A stretch of 64,000 bases of DNA from Bolinopsis microptera (taxonomy: Eukaryota; Ctenophora; Tentaculata; Lobata; Bolinopsidae), in NCBI RefSeq assembly GCF_026151205.1, contig NC_087084.1, positions 5,015,538 to 5,079,537 of the forward strand, read 5' to 3'. The notes beneath the pieces are model-generated. The model made no database searches, was not told where the DNA came from, and was given only the letters and a program-made list of their open reading frames with translations. Position numbers and translations under genes: made by a program. Positions 1-11,559 of the stretch are shown piece after piece (the stretch's first letter is position 1; each line of letters starts with the position of its first letter).

Positions 1-1045
1 ATGTTTGTGAAGGAACATCTCAAGTGTGATTTTCCTTTGTCACTGAGTTTGGCCTAATTGGGAGAAAGGGTTCTGGTCCTATGGGGATGTTGTTGGATTG
101 ATCATCCCTTGCTAATTCGTCCGCTAGTTCTTTACCGTTACTCCTTCATGCCCTGGAACATCCAAGTTCTACTCGATGTGAATACCTATTGAATTGAGTT
201 GGTCTGAGATGTTCAGAACGAACCCAGGCACGTAGACAGGGGGGGGGCTAGTGTCCCCTAGACCGTAGGAAATGTCAAAATCTATTTTGCAAAATTTTCC
301 GGGGCCTGCGCCACCCTAGCCCCCGCCAAGTGGCTCCGCCCCTGGGCCCCGCTGGGCCCTGTGCCCCCAGACCTCCGCCACAGCTTGCTCGCTTTGCTCG
401 CTGCGCAGCTGGAATGGACGCGTTGGCTCGCCGACAGGCCCCCCCCCCCCAAAGAAAAATCCTGGCTACGTCCCTGAACGAACCTGGAGTTAAAACTGGT
501 GCTGTTAGGCGCTTTAAATGCAGCCTGGGAATCTGAGAGGAATTAATGATTGATGGGGATCCTAAGTTATCATTAGTCCAGATACTTGCCATGTGTAATG
601 CAAATAGTGGGTACTATTTTCTCAATGAAAAGGAGGATTGTCTGTCCTGTATTGTTACCATCTAACGTTGGGCTAACAAATTGAATCCAAAGTTTGAGTA
701 ATGCATTCGTTAAAATTTTGATGTCCTAATATTTGCATCCCTGAGGCATTGCATTGTTGTTTGTTCCTGGTCCGATTATGCTTTAGTGAGCTATACTGTC
801 CACCAGGGTACTGTAGATCTAAGGGTTCCCCGTGTAATGTGACAGGCTATGATAGAGCATCTCTGGAGGATGTCCAAGATGAACTGTTTTCGAACATTAA
901 GAACTTCTGCTGTATAAACTGATTAGAACCAGTAATGGTGTCAGTCGAACTCTGCTGCTATTAGATGATTGTAGAGCGTTTTGTCACACTTCAATGAAGA
1001 GTGTGGCAAAGCTAACCCGGTCCCCTAATCCTAGGTTTAATGTGA
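1..1045 (-). mobile_element. Decayed LINE (non-LTR retrotransposon) remnant, RNase H and endonuclease segments
   Basis: Read on the minus strand, 1-224 plus 485-600 encode broken pieces of the RNase H region of the same LINE family that is well preserved at 39,944-45,551: residues like FALHMASIWTNDNLGSPSII and a region equivalent to the WVPGHEGVHGNELADELA stretch of the better copy. Bases about 890-1,045 match the apurinic endonuclease part (the 'LGLGDRVSFATRS' region at about 40,150). The segment in between is shorter than in the full element, so internal sequence has been lost. Stops and shifts break every frame, so this copy is dead. It was interrupted later by the MITE at 225-476. Confidence 0.8.
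225..476. mobile_element. hAT-type MITE, 252 bp, 8-bp target duplication
   Basis: The ends are inverted repeats: left CAGGCACGTAGACAGG (from 225) and right, reverse-complemented, CAGGGACGTAGCCAGG (ending 476). Immediately outside both ends is the identical 8-mer AACGAACC (217-224 and 477-484). An 8-bp duplication and CAGGG-type termini are the hallmark of the hAT superfamily. The interior is GC-rich with poly-G/poly-C runs near both ends and no transposase, so it is non-autonomous. Removing it and one 8-mer rejoins the LINE remnant in which it sits. The open frames crossing it (for example 330-536) are chance. Confidence 0.88.
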
Positions 1046-2166
1046 TGGCCTCAAGATGAGCCCTTAGCTGTCTAGCTGAGATGACCTGGAATATGGTTAC
1101 TGGAGGGAGAAGTGCTAAGGATTCTCGCTATCAGTGTGTCCTCACTCCTCATAGTCAGAGTGAGAGATTTGAAATCCCTAACTCTGTCTTATCACGAGCC
1201 TGTGTCTAGCGTGTGTCAGCCCTTATGCATTACCTGTCTTAACTGAAAAAGACCTGAAAAGTGGTTACTTGAGGGAGTGCAAAGACTACTAATTATCAGT
1301 GTGTCTTTGTAGTCAGAATGAGCGAATTGGAATCCGTAGCTCTGTGGTGGGTGACTTCGTTGGGACCTAAAAGCCGAAGGAGAATTTCTTGGTGATTTAA
1401 TAGCTCTTAGAGCTAGGTATCTTTGTCTAACGTGTCGTCATTCGTGCGTGTACTATCTGGTATCCTGATATCTGAAAGAGAAATTTCCTGATGCTTGGTA
1501 GCTGTTAGTGTCGACTTCCTGGTTTCTATGGTAACTTTGAGTTGGCAAGTCCCAACCTTTGTACTCAACAAGAGAGCACACCACCCGTTACTGCCAACCA
1601 GGCCACACCACGCTGAGGTTCGGAGAGGATTTCGTGACCCTTAGACTAAAGTTATATGTATGACCACACCCTTTATCTCACTTGTTTTAAGATATCTCTG
1701 CTTCTGATAAGAGCTAAATTTTCGTCTTGTGTATTTAATTTTAAATGATCATGGTTTTAGAGTCTTCAGACTTCGGGTTGTTGTGTTTTCAGTTCAGACC
1801 CCATTTTTACACTCTCACGAGCATCGATTGACACACTTCATACAAGATATCTCAGCTTCGGTCTTTTGATGGGAAATAAGTGGTCATCTTGGTCATTACA
1901 ATGGTTAGAATCATCTCAACGAGATAAACAAATTGCTTGATAATTTCGTCATTTTAGTTTTACATAGGTTTGGCGCCATCGTTTTAGAGCATATTCTTGA
2001 TTTCATGACCTATAGTAACATAAGATAGTGAAGTTTCTAAAATTTTGACAAACATGAGTATAAGCAAATCAATGTTAATTGATCAATGATGATTATGTTG
2101 TAATATAATGACCACATAGTTTTTTCTTTCGTGAATTTTCACATCCTTTTAAGACCTACTTTTCAG
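1046..2166. repeat. Non-coding stretch with a diverged direct repeat
   Basis: No gene seen. Two diverged direct copies of about 100 bp lie at about 1,081-1,190 and 1,250-1,345 (shared features: GACCTG...GGTTACT...AGGGAG, then TATCAGTGTGTC, then AGTCAGA.TGAG). A pyrimidine-rich run ending in TTTCAG at 2,166 could be a splice acceptor for the gene that follows. Confidence 0.5.
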
Positions 2167-2174
2167 CATTTTTG

Positions 2175-5100
2175 ATGGACATTAGGATTCGAAAGATATG
2201 TCCAATTTGTAAGACGACAGGACGTAAACCGCTTATTGTCGGAAATGATGCTGGTAATTCTACAATAGCAAAGAACCTCCTATCTCATCACGTGAACCAC
2301 GGGAGTGACATAGACCTTTATGAGATAGGATGGAGCGGTTTACGTGACGACCACGAGTCGATAGCCTACTTTTTGAACGAAATCAAAGCATCCTTTCACC
2401 AAGCATGCAAAAAACGTTACCAGAAGAAAAACGAGACAGCTACCGCTTATGCCCCCATAGCGGCAGCTTCTCAATTAAACGAGAAAGAAGTTATCCAGCA
2501 AGTCCAAGCCCTTCAGGATACCCTAGAAAACAGCAATGATTTAGCAGCAGTAGGCAATCCAATTGTTGCTACAGAAGATGAAGTAGAAGAAAGTGACTCG
2601 GCCAATACCCCCTCAAGTGAAGCCAGCCAATGGACACCAGGGAAACGGCTTATCGAAGATGAGGACCTTCCAAGCACTCCAAAACGTCCATGTCACTTAC
2701 GACGAGTGAGGCTGATGAGAGCATTGCTTGCTAAGATAGAAAAAGGAGGAATTTATTCTCGCACTCAGCTCTTTAGTTTGTTTAATGAACTTGTATCATC
2801 AACTCTATCAGATAGATACAAGGACGAAGAACTTTTTCACAATGAAATATCATTTTTGTCTTCCGTGAAGACGCATATAGGAACAGAAATTGTAATTGAA
2901 CATGATGGGTCGTGGCGTTATGTCATGATCTGTTCAAAACAAAACCTTCATGGTATCATGAAGCAAGCCTTTGAGAAGGAGCAGGGCAGTAACTCTATTC
3001 ATGTCGACCTCCAACTTGTGCGGAACTCGATTGTTAACTGCACATCAGGCGGTAGATTCGCTGGATCGTTTTCCGAGGACATCATTGAACAAGTTTCTGC
3101 TCCAGTAGATCTTCGAAAGACGGTCAGCTACTTGTGTTACGGGGTGTCTGACGTGGAGTCTTTTGATATTTTGAGTATATCAAACTCAATCTATTACAAT
3201 CATCGGAAAAGACCTGATGTTCTAAAAATGGTAAGTTACATTTGAATAATATTGTAATGTTGTAATATGCTTCCATCACTCCTGTAAGGAGTAGATGATA
3301 TGAAACATAACAAATGATGTTCAAATCTTATATGCAACACGACCGCAAAACTTTCCATAAACAGTATCACCTAAAATACATCCGTTTGTTCTGACCAGCA
3401 ATTTAATGAACGATTCAATAGTTTCTCATTTACTTTCCATCCAGGATCCATTGTATAGAAGGAGGGCTGCTGAGCACGAGACCAGTACAACTCATTATAT
3501 GAGTTTGAAGTTATACGGAGACACTCAGCGAGCTTCCGTCATGGATCCTCTGACTGCTACTGGACAGGTTAGGAAGTCTATATTTTAATTTACTATTTCA
3601 TTTTAATGACCGCGTCTTTAAACGATACCGCGTATGTAGTTGGATTGACCACAAATAATTAACTTTGTAAATTTTTACTTTAATAAGAAGCTGCATAGCG
3701 TATATTGATATATTTTATTTCATTAAAATTATTAACCAACTGTAAGTATTATTTTCATTTTCAGGTATGTCATTTTAGGAGAGATAGGATGATGGTCATA
3801 TCCTTGGCAGAACTCTCAGCCAAGACGTATTCTAAGAACAAGGTGGTCTCTCCATTGAACTGTCGGAAGGGACTGTTCCATATTCACGGAAAAGACAACT
3901 TGGACAGCAACGTCGCCAGCAGGATTGCTTCTGAGCACTTCCACGGAACATCAATGTCTGTTTTCCAGTTCCCAACGCAAGGTAAGAAGTATATGCAGGT
4001 ATTAACGCCAAAATTCTTACATGATACCTGATAAAAGTTGGCTTTTATAAGAAGTTTAAAACAACTCGGTACGAAGAGCCAACAATATTCTCCCGAAATG
4101 ATGATACCGTCAGCCGCTTTTGCCCCGATGAATTAGTAGCCTCATGCGTAACCGTATTGCTATTATGTTTAAAACTAAATATTAAGATGTTTCTATTGAC
4201 ACTGTTTTTAGATAATTGTGGTACCACCATGGAAACAGCGGAATATGTGGAAGTAAAAGAGGTAACAACACCTCTACCTGATTACTTTTCCTATGATCCC
4301 TGTAAAGAAACGTTTATTCCGAAAACATACAAACTTGATTCCGTTCAACGTGGAGAGTGTCGAGAATTGAACACAGAAGCAAAGGTATTGGTAACATAGA
4401 AACATTTATCAAGACGTACATTAAAGTATGGATTATTGTGAGGGGCAACATACGAGAGTGGAAAAATGTTCCGAAAATTTGCCTAAAATTTCTTAATGCG
4501 TGGAAAATTTGACACTTAGTGCGGCTTGAGAGCGGCAAATATTTGGAATATGCGGCAAATGCGAACCTGCAACGAATTTTAAGCAGATATTTCTGTGTGT
4601 TGGAAAGCTACCCACAAATTATTGCAGGAGGTAATTTTAACTATTCTTTCTAAAAAATATGTCAGCTTGAAGTTAAAGAGCTTTAGTTAATTTGAATAAA
4701 AATCAAATATATATACAGTCCTCAATAGTTTGCTTGTGAATGTCTTATAATGGTGAGATATCCCCTGTTTAGTGAAAAAGTTAACCTTTTTGGGAGCCGT
4801 CGATATACTGTAAGAATCAGACGATGGCGGTGCAAGACGTTTGAAAACGATTCATAATTGGAAATCAATTGGTTTAAAGACAGTTAATTGGACATAATTT
4901 GTAACTGATTCTCCTTATTTTGAAATTTACCCAGAATATAACGATAGATTGAACTTGGTTTTTATAACTTCAATTAAATGAAAAATGTGCCTTAAGTGTG
5001 AAGCACTGAAGCTGTGCCAAAAAATGTGAGAAACGACTGATACTGCTAGAAACGGCTTACAGTGGGAAACCGCTAAAAGTAAAATGCGATTCTGTAGCCG

Positions 5101-5498
5101 TCTCATTTATATGTTGCCTCTGATCATTTTACCCTACTTTAATCTTCTCGGAAGACGGACACTTTATACTGAAGGATAAACGTCTAGGCGAATTGGTGAT
5201 GGTTTTTACCCCCGATCCGCTGGATACGTCTTCTCACGCATCTCCAAATTTTCATTTTTCTTTGTTACTTTAAACGATTAACTGTTGCTCCCAATCAGAT
5301 CCAGGAAGCTCGTGTAAAGGAGATAGCTTGGTTGAACTCTGTGTGTGCAGCATCTGAAGATTCTAACGTTATCACTTGGGGAGTGTTTCACTCTCAAACA
5401 TCAAGCGCTCCTACTAAAACCATCGTTGGGACATACCCCCTACAAAAAGAATCTCCGACTTCCCACACTATGATGAGACACACGATCGATATTGCCAA
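2175..5498 (+). CDS. Uncharacterised multi-exon protein (five exons seen, partial)
   Basis: Exons by GT/AG and phase: 2,175-3,230, 3,445-3,567, 3,765-3,981, 4,212-4,384 and 5,299-5,498; all four joins keep frame, giving about 589 residues, with no terminal exon found. The first exon opens with a CPIC motif, then a long polar linker (PKRP near residue 170) and a folded-looking region. The third exon has KDNLDSNVASRIASEHFHGT, whose DNxDxN...FHGT pattern resembles large multi-copy hypothetical protein families I associate with cnidarian genomes (from memory, not checked). The fifth has WLNSVCAASEDSNVITWGVF. No known enzyme or binding domain is recognised. It may be a transposon-derived or expanded host family. 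A TTTCAG just before the start means the first exon could extend upstream. The 0.9-kb last intron and the 1.7 kb after 5,498 hold no recognisable exon, so this may be a truncated copy. Confidence 0.6.
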
Positions 5499-7214
5499 GT
5501 ATGTTCTTTTTGACAGAAAATGTCTGTCTAACCGAGTAACTGTGTATTGTATTATTATTTGTGCAGTATATATATATATATAATATATGCACTTTGGTAT
5601 ATTTTTTAAGTATAAGTGGTACAGTGAAATTAAGTTCATGAAATAAAGTTTCGTTTCAAGAAACAAACATTATATTAACCCAACTTAACCAGGAAACCTT
5701 ACAGGAAATATAAAACAGCAGACGACATGGCGCCAATTTGGGAAGTACCAACTCCATTTTAACGGATCATACATCTTGCATGATTATACAATATACATCT
5801 TATGTACAATGTACATTGTACGTTTAAGATGTACATTGTACATCTTAAACGTCGTTATTGGCTTTTTAGATTTGGTCCATTACATGACGGATAATAATTG
5901 TACGTCATGTTCCCAGTTATGATAATCCAAGATAACTGCACTGTACTGGTAAATAAATAGGGAATAAATGTCCTTCTTCCTGAACATTTTAAAAGCTTGC
6001 CCAAACCGAGGTAATTTATGTAGTTGAAGCGGATACCGCTCGAACTACCGTTATTTAAAATTAATGCACTGAACGGATTCAAAATCTTAAATACGTCCTT
6101 TGAGGTCGCATTTCACAGGACAAAAAATGCCTACCCATTTAAATATTATAAGTTACTAGAATATTAATAATTATCTAACTGAGAAGGAAATCTGCTGTAT
6201 TTTTGTTATAAATTTATTCGAATCATAGTACACTTAATGAGTGATGGTTTTTCAAATGTTTTTATCTGATGATGTGATTAACTTGTTTATGAGAAAGAAA
6301 TGCAATGTTACATAAATGCTAACCAGTTTTGAGTCGTACAAATAAGGAGGACTTAAAGACTGTACATTTCTTACCGTTGAATAAATGCTTAAATCTTTGG
6401 AATGATTTTAAAAGCAGCCGCAACCTTGCAACTATGCTATTCAGCAAGTCTTGTTGTGTGAAACAAATATTGTATTATATGTATTATATTGACTGCTAGT
6501 AAAATAGACATTTTAAATTTTAAATTTTAAACTGTATAAGGATCTCTCGATTCGATTTAGAGTCTGATTTTTTAGCTTGACTAAATGACTGTTAATCTAT
6601 ATTTTAATTGAAATAAATTTCGATCAAATGCTCCGTTTATTTTTGTTTTGAAAACACAAAAATAACAGAGAAATACCCTCTTCCATTAGACATGTAACTT
6701 AACCTTCAGTTTGACATCTGTACTGCTGTTACTCCTACAGCTGATGCTAGGGAGGCGCTTACCTGACTAACGTGCGAACATGTGCGTTGCTGGGTAAATC
6801 TGATATTGTAACGCGCGAACTAATAATTTGTAGACAAACTAGCGCGCCGGGAACCATGCGGAATACAGATTGTCTCTTTACGTAATTCAAACTCTGATGA
6901 CAAAATAAATTGATTGTGACTGTAATAATGGATTAAAAATTACGGCATACAGCAACTCTTGTGTAAAAAAATGTGATAAACAATATGCTGTAAAAAAAAT
7001 TCGTCAAAAACTTTAAGAACACGATGCCCCGCCCCATTTTTTAAATGGTCATTTTTGGAACTTTGACGGGCTATAACTTTCGCTAGGAACAGCCATTTGC
7101 CCAAAACTTGGTACCAAACGACTCTACTCAATGAGACCTTTCCAATGATGTATAATATGTTGGGTTTTGAGACATAAAATGTTCACCCGCAAGTTGATGC
7201 TCTTAGTACATACA
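5499..7214. other. Non-coding stretch
   Basis: No gene, RNA or intact transposon seen. AT-rich, with an (AT)n run at 5,566-5,582, a near-perfect palindrome (separate entry) and short AT-rich repeats such as TTTTAAATTTTAAATTTTAAA near 6,510. Confidence 0.5.
5820..5852. repeat. 33-bp near-perfect palindrome
   Basis: The arms ACGTTTAAGATGTACA and its complement surround a central T/A mismatch. A wider set of TGTACAATGTACA-type palindromes lies at 5,788-5,820. The same TGTACATTGTACA word family recurs at 34,389-34,495, suggesting a dispersed palindromic repeat. Confidence 0.75.
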
Positions 7215-7440
7215 CTATAATAGTCTATTGGTTGCCTCGATAAATTTTATAACCGTACTAATTCTAGCTGATACTATGTCTTCCCAGGTTAGAAATATAT
7301 TACCGAAAATTCTTAGCCTAATGGTCATGTATCCTATACAGTGACACATGAAGTGTTCCGAGGTTTCTTCCTCTTCTGGACAGTGTTCACAACGGGGGGA
7401 TGTGAAATTGTTTGCCTTGTTCATACCAAATGCAAAACGT
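7215..7440 (-). mobile_element. LINE 3'-end remnant (CCHC region)
   Basis: The minus-strand translation contains CEHCPEEEETSEHFMCHC followed by IRLRIFGN and FIEATNRLL. This aligns with the C-terminal zinc-knuckle end of the LINE at 45,000-45,195 (CEHCPGEAETSQHFLCEC). It is an isolated scrap; upstream LINE sequence is missing, replaced by purine-rich sequence. Confidence 0.8.
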
Positions 7441-7469
7441 GCAATTGGAGGAGAAGGAGTACAAAATTG

Positions 7470-7586
7470 ACAAGAAAGACAAAAAAGATTTAAAAAAGAC
7501 AAAAAAGATGAAAAAGATGAAAGAGATAAAAAGAAGAAAGACAAAAGACGAAAAGATGAAAAAGAAGAAAAGGGACACTGAATAAT
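7470..7586 (+). pseudogene. Decayed copy of the lectin's lysine-rich tail
   Basis: The plus strand reads a run of K, D and M residues ending KKKKRDTE and a stop, then TGATTGTC. The functional lectin gene on the opposite strand ends KKKKKDDAE, stop, then TGATTAGTC. The matching end, stop context and composition suggest a truncated, inverted duplicate of the lectin's last exon. A simple purine-rich repeat converging by chance cannot be excluded. Confidence 0.4.
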
Positions 7587-7721
7587 GATTGTCACCAATT
7601 TCTGAGTTTCTTTCTTTGGTTTGAACGAGATTTAGCCATTCGGAGCAGCATGAATAAAATTTAGACTTGTGATCAAAGTAATTAGACAAATAATTTCATT
7701 CTGTCAAACCATTATTGTTTA

Positions 7722-7850
7722 TAACCTGGGGACCTCAGGCTATCATGTTCATAAACATGTGAATAGAGATTAGGCCGAATAGAGATTAGGTGGAATGACA
7801 GGCTGAGCGCGACCCAGTAAGGTCAATGAATATCCCTAGGTCAATGAATA
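7722..7850. repeat. Dispersed repeat, also at 47,548-47,710
   Basis: The block ACCTGGGGACCTCAGGCTAT, then ATAGAGATTAGG, GGAATGACAGGCTGAGCGCG and CCCAGTAA occurs here and again, partly duplicated, at 47,548-47,710. Identity is high over about 100 bases in two pieces. Origin unknown; probably part of a transposon end. Confidence 0.75.
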
Positions 7851-8307
7851 TCCATAGACGTGTTTATTGCTAGCCTGTGTCTTTTTTCTATACCGTGCTC
7901 TTTTCGTTAGGCCCGGTATAGGTTTGACTTTATATGTATTACAAATCGTGTACGTGCCTGAAAAAAAACATCCTTCGTAGATACCATCAATTAAAACCAG
8001 AACATTTACTTTCCTAATCGAAGCGAAGAAAAACTAAACGCATTATGACACTTTGCACGTTAAATTTAAAATCCTCACTTTAATAAATATGGAGCTAATG
8101 TCAGGCTAAACATAATTTCTGACGATGAAACTGTTTGATAAACATCGGGCAGTAAGATTTTTTTAATTTTTTAAAACACATGATATTGATACCATATACA
8201 TATATTGAAAAATAAAACAGATGGCTTTGAATTAAGTTATAACAAATTGTAGATTCTTATACAATAATCATAAACTTTTTGTTCTAGACAATTTGACTAA
8301 TCATGTT

Positions 8308-9571
8308 TTATTCAGCATCATCTTTTTTCTTCTTCTTGTCCTTCTTGTCCTTCTTTTTCTTCTCCTTTCTCTTCTCCTTTTTCTTCTCCTTTTTGTCTTT
8401 CTTCTTCTTCTCCTTTTTGTCCTCTTCCTCCTCTTCCTCCTCTTCCTCCTCTTCCTCCTCTTCCTCCTCTTCCTCCTCTTCATCCGCACTTGGCTCACTG
8501 CCAAATATCTGAACCTCGCAAAGTGTCAAAACAGCTTCATCCTGAACAATCTTCACGACATCACCCTCCAGTCCTGGGGCACACTGGAATGTTTCACTTA
8601 CCTTAATTAATTCCTCAACGGTGGCACATTCTTCAAAGGCTCCATCCTTTCCTACCATGATTTTAGCGCCGATGATTCTAGAACCAGCACAATCTATTCT
8701 GTTGAAAATCTTCACCGCCTCAATTGTGTAGACCTTTTCGAGTGTAACCTAAAAGAACAGTAAAATTACGCTCAGTTTTAACACAAATTAACTCTTCTAA
8801 ACTCTTGTTTGATTTTGATGCATGTAAATTAAGAAGTTTTAAAAATTCCATTGTTTTATATTGTTTTTTGAGTCGAAGTGTAACATAAATATTAAAAATT
8901 CCTTTTTGAGTGTCCTACACTCGTTTAAGATGAAAAATGTTCATCTTACTAATCAGGTTATTTTTTGTTAATCAATTAAAAAATAAAATAAAATCAAGTT
9001 ATTTTGTTAACAAAGTCTTAAAAACCTGCCACCAGTTATCTTTAGCATATTTGGTGTGTGTACACGAGTTGTCTCCCCAGTCTCCATTGGTAAACCCGTC
9101 CACTGCTTTGTCGCTCTCCCCTTTTGGACCCGGACATTGCCCGCGCCGTATGTATCCTCCGTATGTAGAACTCTGGAATTGATTAATTTATTTATTGGTT
9201 AATTGGTTGAGTCACTAATTGGTTAATTGATTAATTGATTAATTGGTTGATTGATTAATTGGTTAATTGATTAATTGATTAAATATATGCATATATCTAT
9301 ATATAAACTGATTGATTGAATGAGGAGCCTAGATCAATCATTGAAAATAAAGATCTTAAGCTCGTTTGAGCTTATTCGACGCTTTTTTACTACATTATAA
9401 GCATTTGGTAATGTCAAAAAGGAAAGAAATTGAGTTTTACCTGTTAAACAATAAACATTAAAAAATTAACTTCTAACTGACCTGAGAAGTGGGACGTCTC
9501 AAAGCGAGGTTTTTTTGGCAATAAGCCAGCTGAATACCGATCAAAGCCAATAAAACTATTGTTGAGTTCAT
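8308..9571 (-). CDS. Secreted fucolectin-like protein with acidic then lysine-rich tail
   Basis: Three exons on the minus strand, all in phase: 9,571-9,482, 9,172-9,026 and 8,748-8,308; 225 residues. Exon 1 encodes a signal peptide (MNSTIVLLALIGIQLAYC) and the start of an F5/8C-like fucolectin (FTP) domain, NLALRRPTSQ. Exon 2 continues SSTYGG...AVDGFTNGDW...SCTHT...DNWWQ, the sugar-binding-domain signature of this family. Exon 3 gives the rest (KIFNRID, GAKIMVGKDGA, LTLCEVQIFG). Domains of this class bind fucose or related glycans, often with a bound calcium ion. After the domain comes a tail of about 20 Glu residues followed by about 40 residues of Lys with Asp and Glu. That tail is not part of the usual single-domain fucolectin and may mediate charge-driven assembly. 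Acting outside the cell is inferred from the signal peptide. Confidence 0.85.
9185..9290. repeat. TTAATTGGTTGA-type simple repeat in a lectin intron
   Basis: Units built from TTAATTGATT and TTAATTGGTTGA are repeated about eight times just before exon 2 of the lectin (intron in minus-strand sense). Low complexity, no coding sense. Confidence 0.75.
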
Positions 9572-10001
9572 CTTGATGCGATAAGAAATGAGCATCGCAC
9601 TGGGCCAGCCTCCTTTACATAGGTCTGCTTGGTTTCGTTACTGTCAGTGTGTTATTTACTGGCGTCTGTTGACTGTTCATTTGAGTTGGAAAGTTTGAGT
9701 TATTAAACAATGAATACAAAACCTTTCATTGTGCCTTCGTTATTTAATTTTAACGTTATGAATTGTTTAGTTATGTTTTTGTCAGCTAGAGGTTTTACTT
9801 TTATTCTCGCGGCAATGGTGGTTTTGTTCCTGGCGCCAGATAGCCAACCCATTATAAAAGCTAACAATAACTCTTTTTCGGGAAGATTGTTTTAACGAAA
9901 TTTATTATAAGCGTAACGGGATAATGAAAATATACGTTTTTGTTCTCGCGTTTAATTCTACAAAATGTTTTTGTTATTTACATTTCAAAATTAACTGAAA
10001 A

Positions 10002-11235
10002 ATGCGAACTTTCTTAACGTTAGAGAAGTTTATATTGTCCAATGTCAGCCATACTATCGTCACAGACTTAGAAAGAGACGTGTTAAGTCTACCAATAAGA
10101 TTGGGAGGATTGGGCATTGGTAAACCCCACGAAGAATGCCACTCTGAGTATACAGCCTCCAAGCTACTCACCACTGAGCTAACAAAAGCAATAGTGGACC
10201 AACAGGAAGTTTACACTGCATCCAGTAACCTCACCAAATCGGGGAAAGAAATGATCAAAACATTGAAGAATTCCGAGCTCCAAGCCAAGTTTATTGCTAT
10301 AGCTGAAAGATGTGGCACCTCCTCTAAGAGAGCATTACTAGCAGCAAGAGAAAAGGGAGCGTCCAGTTGGCTTAACACATTGCCACTTCAGCAGTATGGC
10401 TACACTCTGAACAAAGAGGAGTTTCGAGACAGTGTCTGCTTACGCTACAGTTGGTGGATACCAAACACTCCCATCACCTGTGGATGTGGGAAAACAAGTG
10501 ATCTTGACCACCTTCTCACCTGTAAGCTAGGGGGCTACGTGATAATGACCCACAACAACATCAGAGACACAATGGCAAATCTCCTTCGTGAGGTATGTCA
10601 TGATGTAAAAGTTGAACCCCAGCTACAGAAGGTAAATGAGGGTGACTGCCTCAACCCCAAGACTATAACAGGTGACCAAGCTCGGCTTGATGTATCTGCT
10701 AGAGGAGTTTGGACTCCATTTGATAAGACCTTTCTTGACATAAGGGTTTCACACCCCAATTGCTTATCAAACAGGACAAAAACTCTTCAAGAAGTATACG
10801 AAGAGAACGAGAAGGAGAAGAAGGACGAGTACTTGGAGAGAGTGTTGAATGTGGAGAAGGCTACCTTCACCCCGGCTGTATTCCTCACATCTGGAGGAAT
10901 GTCTAAAGAGTGTAAGCAGTTCGTCAACAGAGTAGCAGACCTCATTGCAAGAAAAAGGAAGGAAAGGTACTGCGATGTAGTAAGACACGTGAGAACTAGG
11001 ATAAGATTTGCAATGTTGAGAACAACTCTTATTGCTCTACGAGGGTACCGAGGAAAGAAGGTGGACACCAAACGTGAGATTCAGCTATCAGAAGTTTCAT
11101 ACAACCTCATCCCTGCCCCTATAATGGAGTAGATCATGTGTTTTGTTAAAATGCTTTTGAAAAAATTATTGGTAGCAATGAATTGTGCTCTGCCAATTGC
11201 AACACTTAAAATTTTATTGTGCTCAAAAAAAAAAT
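10002..11235 (+). mobile_element. 5'-truncated retroelement: C-terminal zinc finger and RLE-like nuclease, 376-codon open frame
   Basis: The open frame (10,002-11,132) begins after the reverse transcriptase core: RLGGLGIGKP, then GASSWLNTLPL, then a C.CG...DHLLTCKLGG zinc-binding motif, then HNNIRDTMANLL, VEPQL, ARLDVSA...FLDIRVSHP and VEKATFTPAVFLTSGGM. The E / RLDV / DIRV spacing looks like a PD-(D/E)XK (restriction-like endonuclease) core, as in R2-type non-LTR elements; this pattern is common in cnidarian repeat proteins from memory. The reverse transcriptase is missing. A short poly-A run at 11,226-11,235 marks the 3' end. The frame has no stop over 376 codons, so the copy is young or the segment is maintained. 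A second copy is at 46,388-47,172. Confidence 0.75.
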
Positions 11236-11559
11236 ATCCTGTCCAAACCCAGGATGCACTACTATCGTCACTATCTTTCCATCATAATAGAACAAGCATG
11301 GTATGTTTATAATTGTTTCATATTATATTTATTGGTGGACACGTAAATCTTCACTGAATGACGTTAACTTGTCATATAGCGAAACGCTGCCCCATAAATT
11401 TTGAAATAACAATTATTTATAGTAAATAATTGTGTGAACTTCATGTTCCCAAGACGTACTCTTAATAGTCACAAATATAAAATATTAATTGAATTGGATA
11501 ATGAATTATTGATATCTCTGTTTGATAATACCATAATATAATGATACGATATATTTCAG

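Noticed and set aside
330..536. GC-rich frames at the start of the window
   Set aside because: They cross the borders of a MITE with a target duplication.
7387..7689. Minus-strand Phe/Ser-rich frame resembling a membrane protein
   Set aside because: Antisense of the purine-rich lectin-tail remnant joined to LINE scrap; no start or splice support.
8293..8610. Plus-strand Leu/Phe-rich and Ser-rich frames that look like membrane segments
   Set aside because: They are antisense to the Glu/Lys-coding tail of the lectin.
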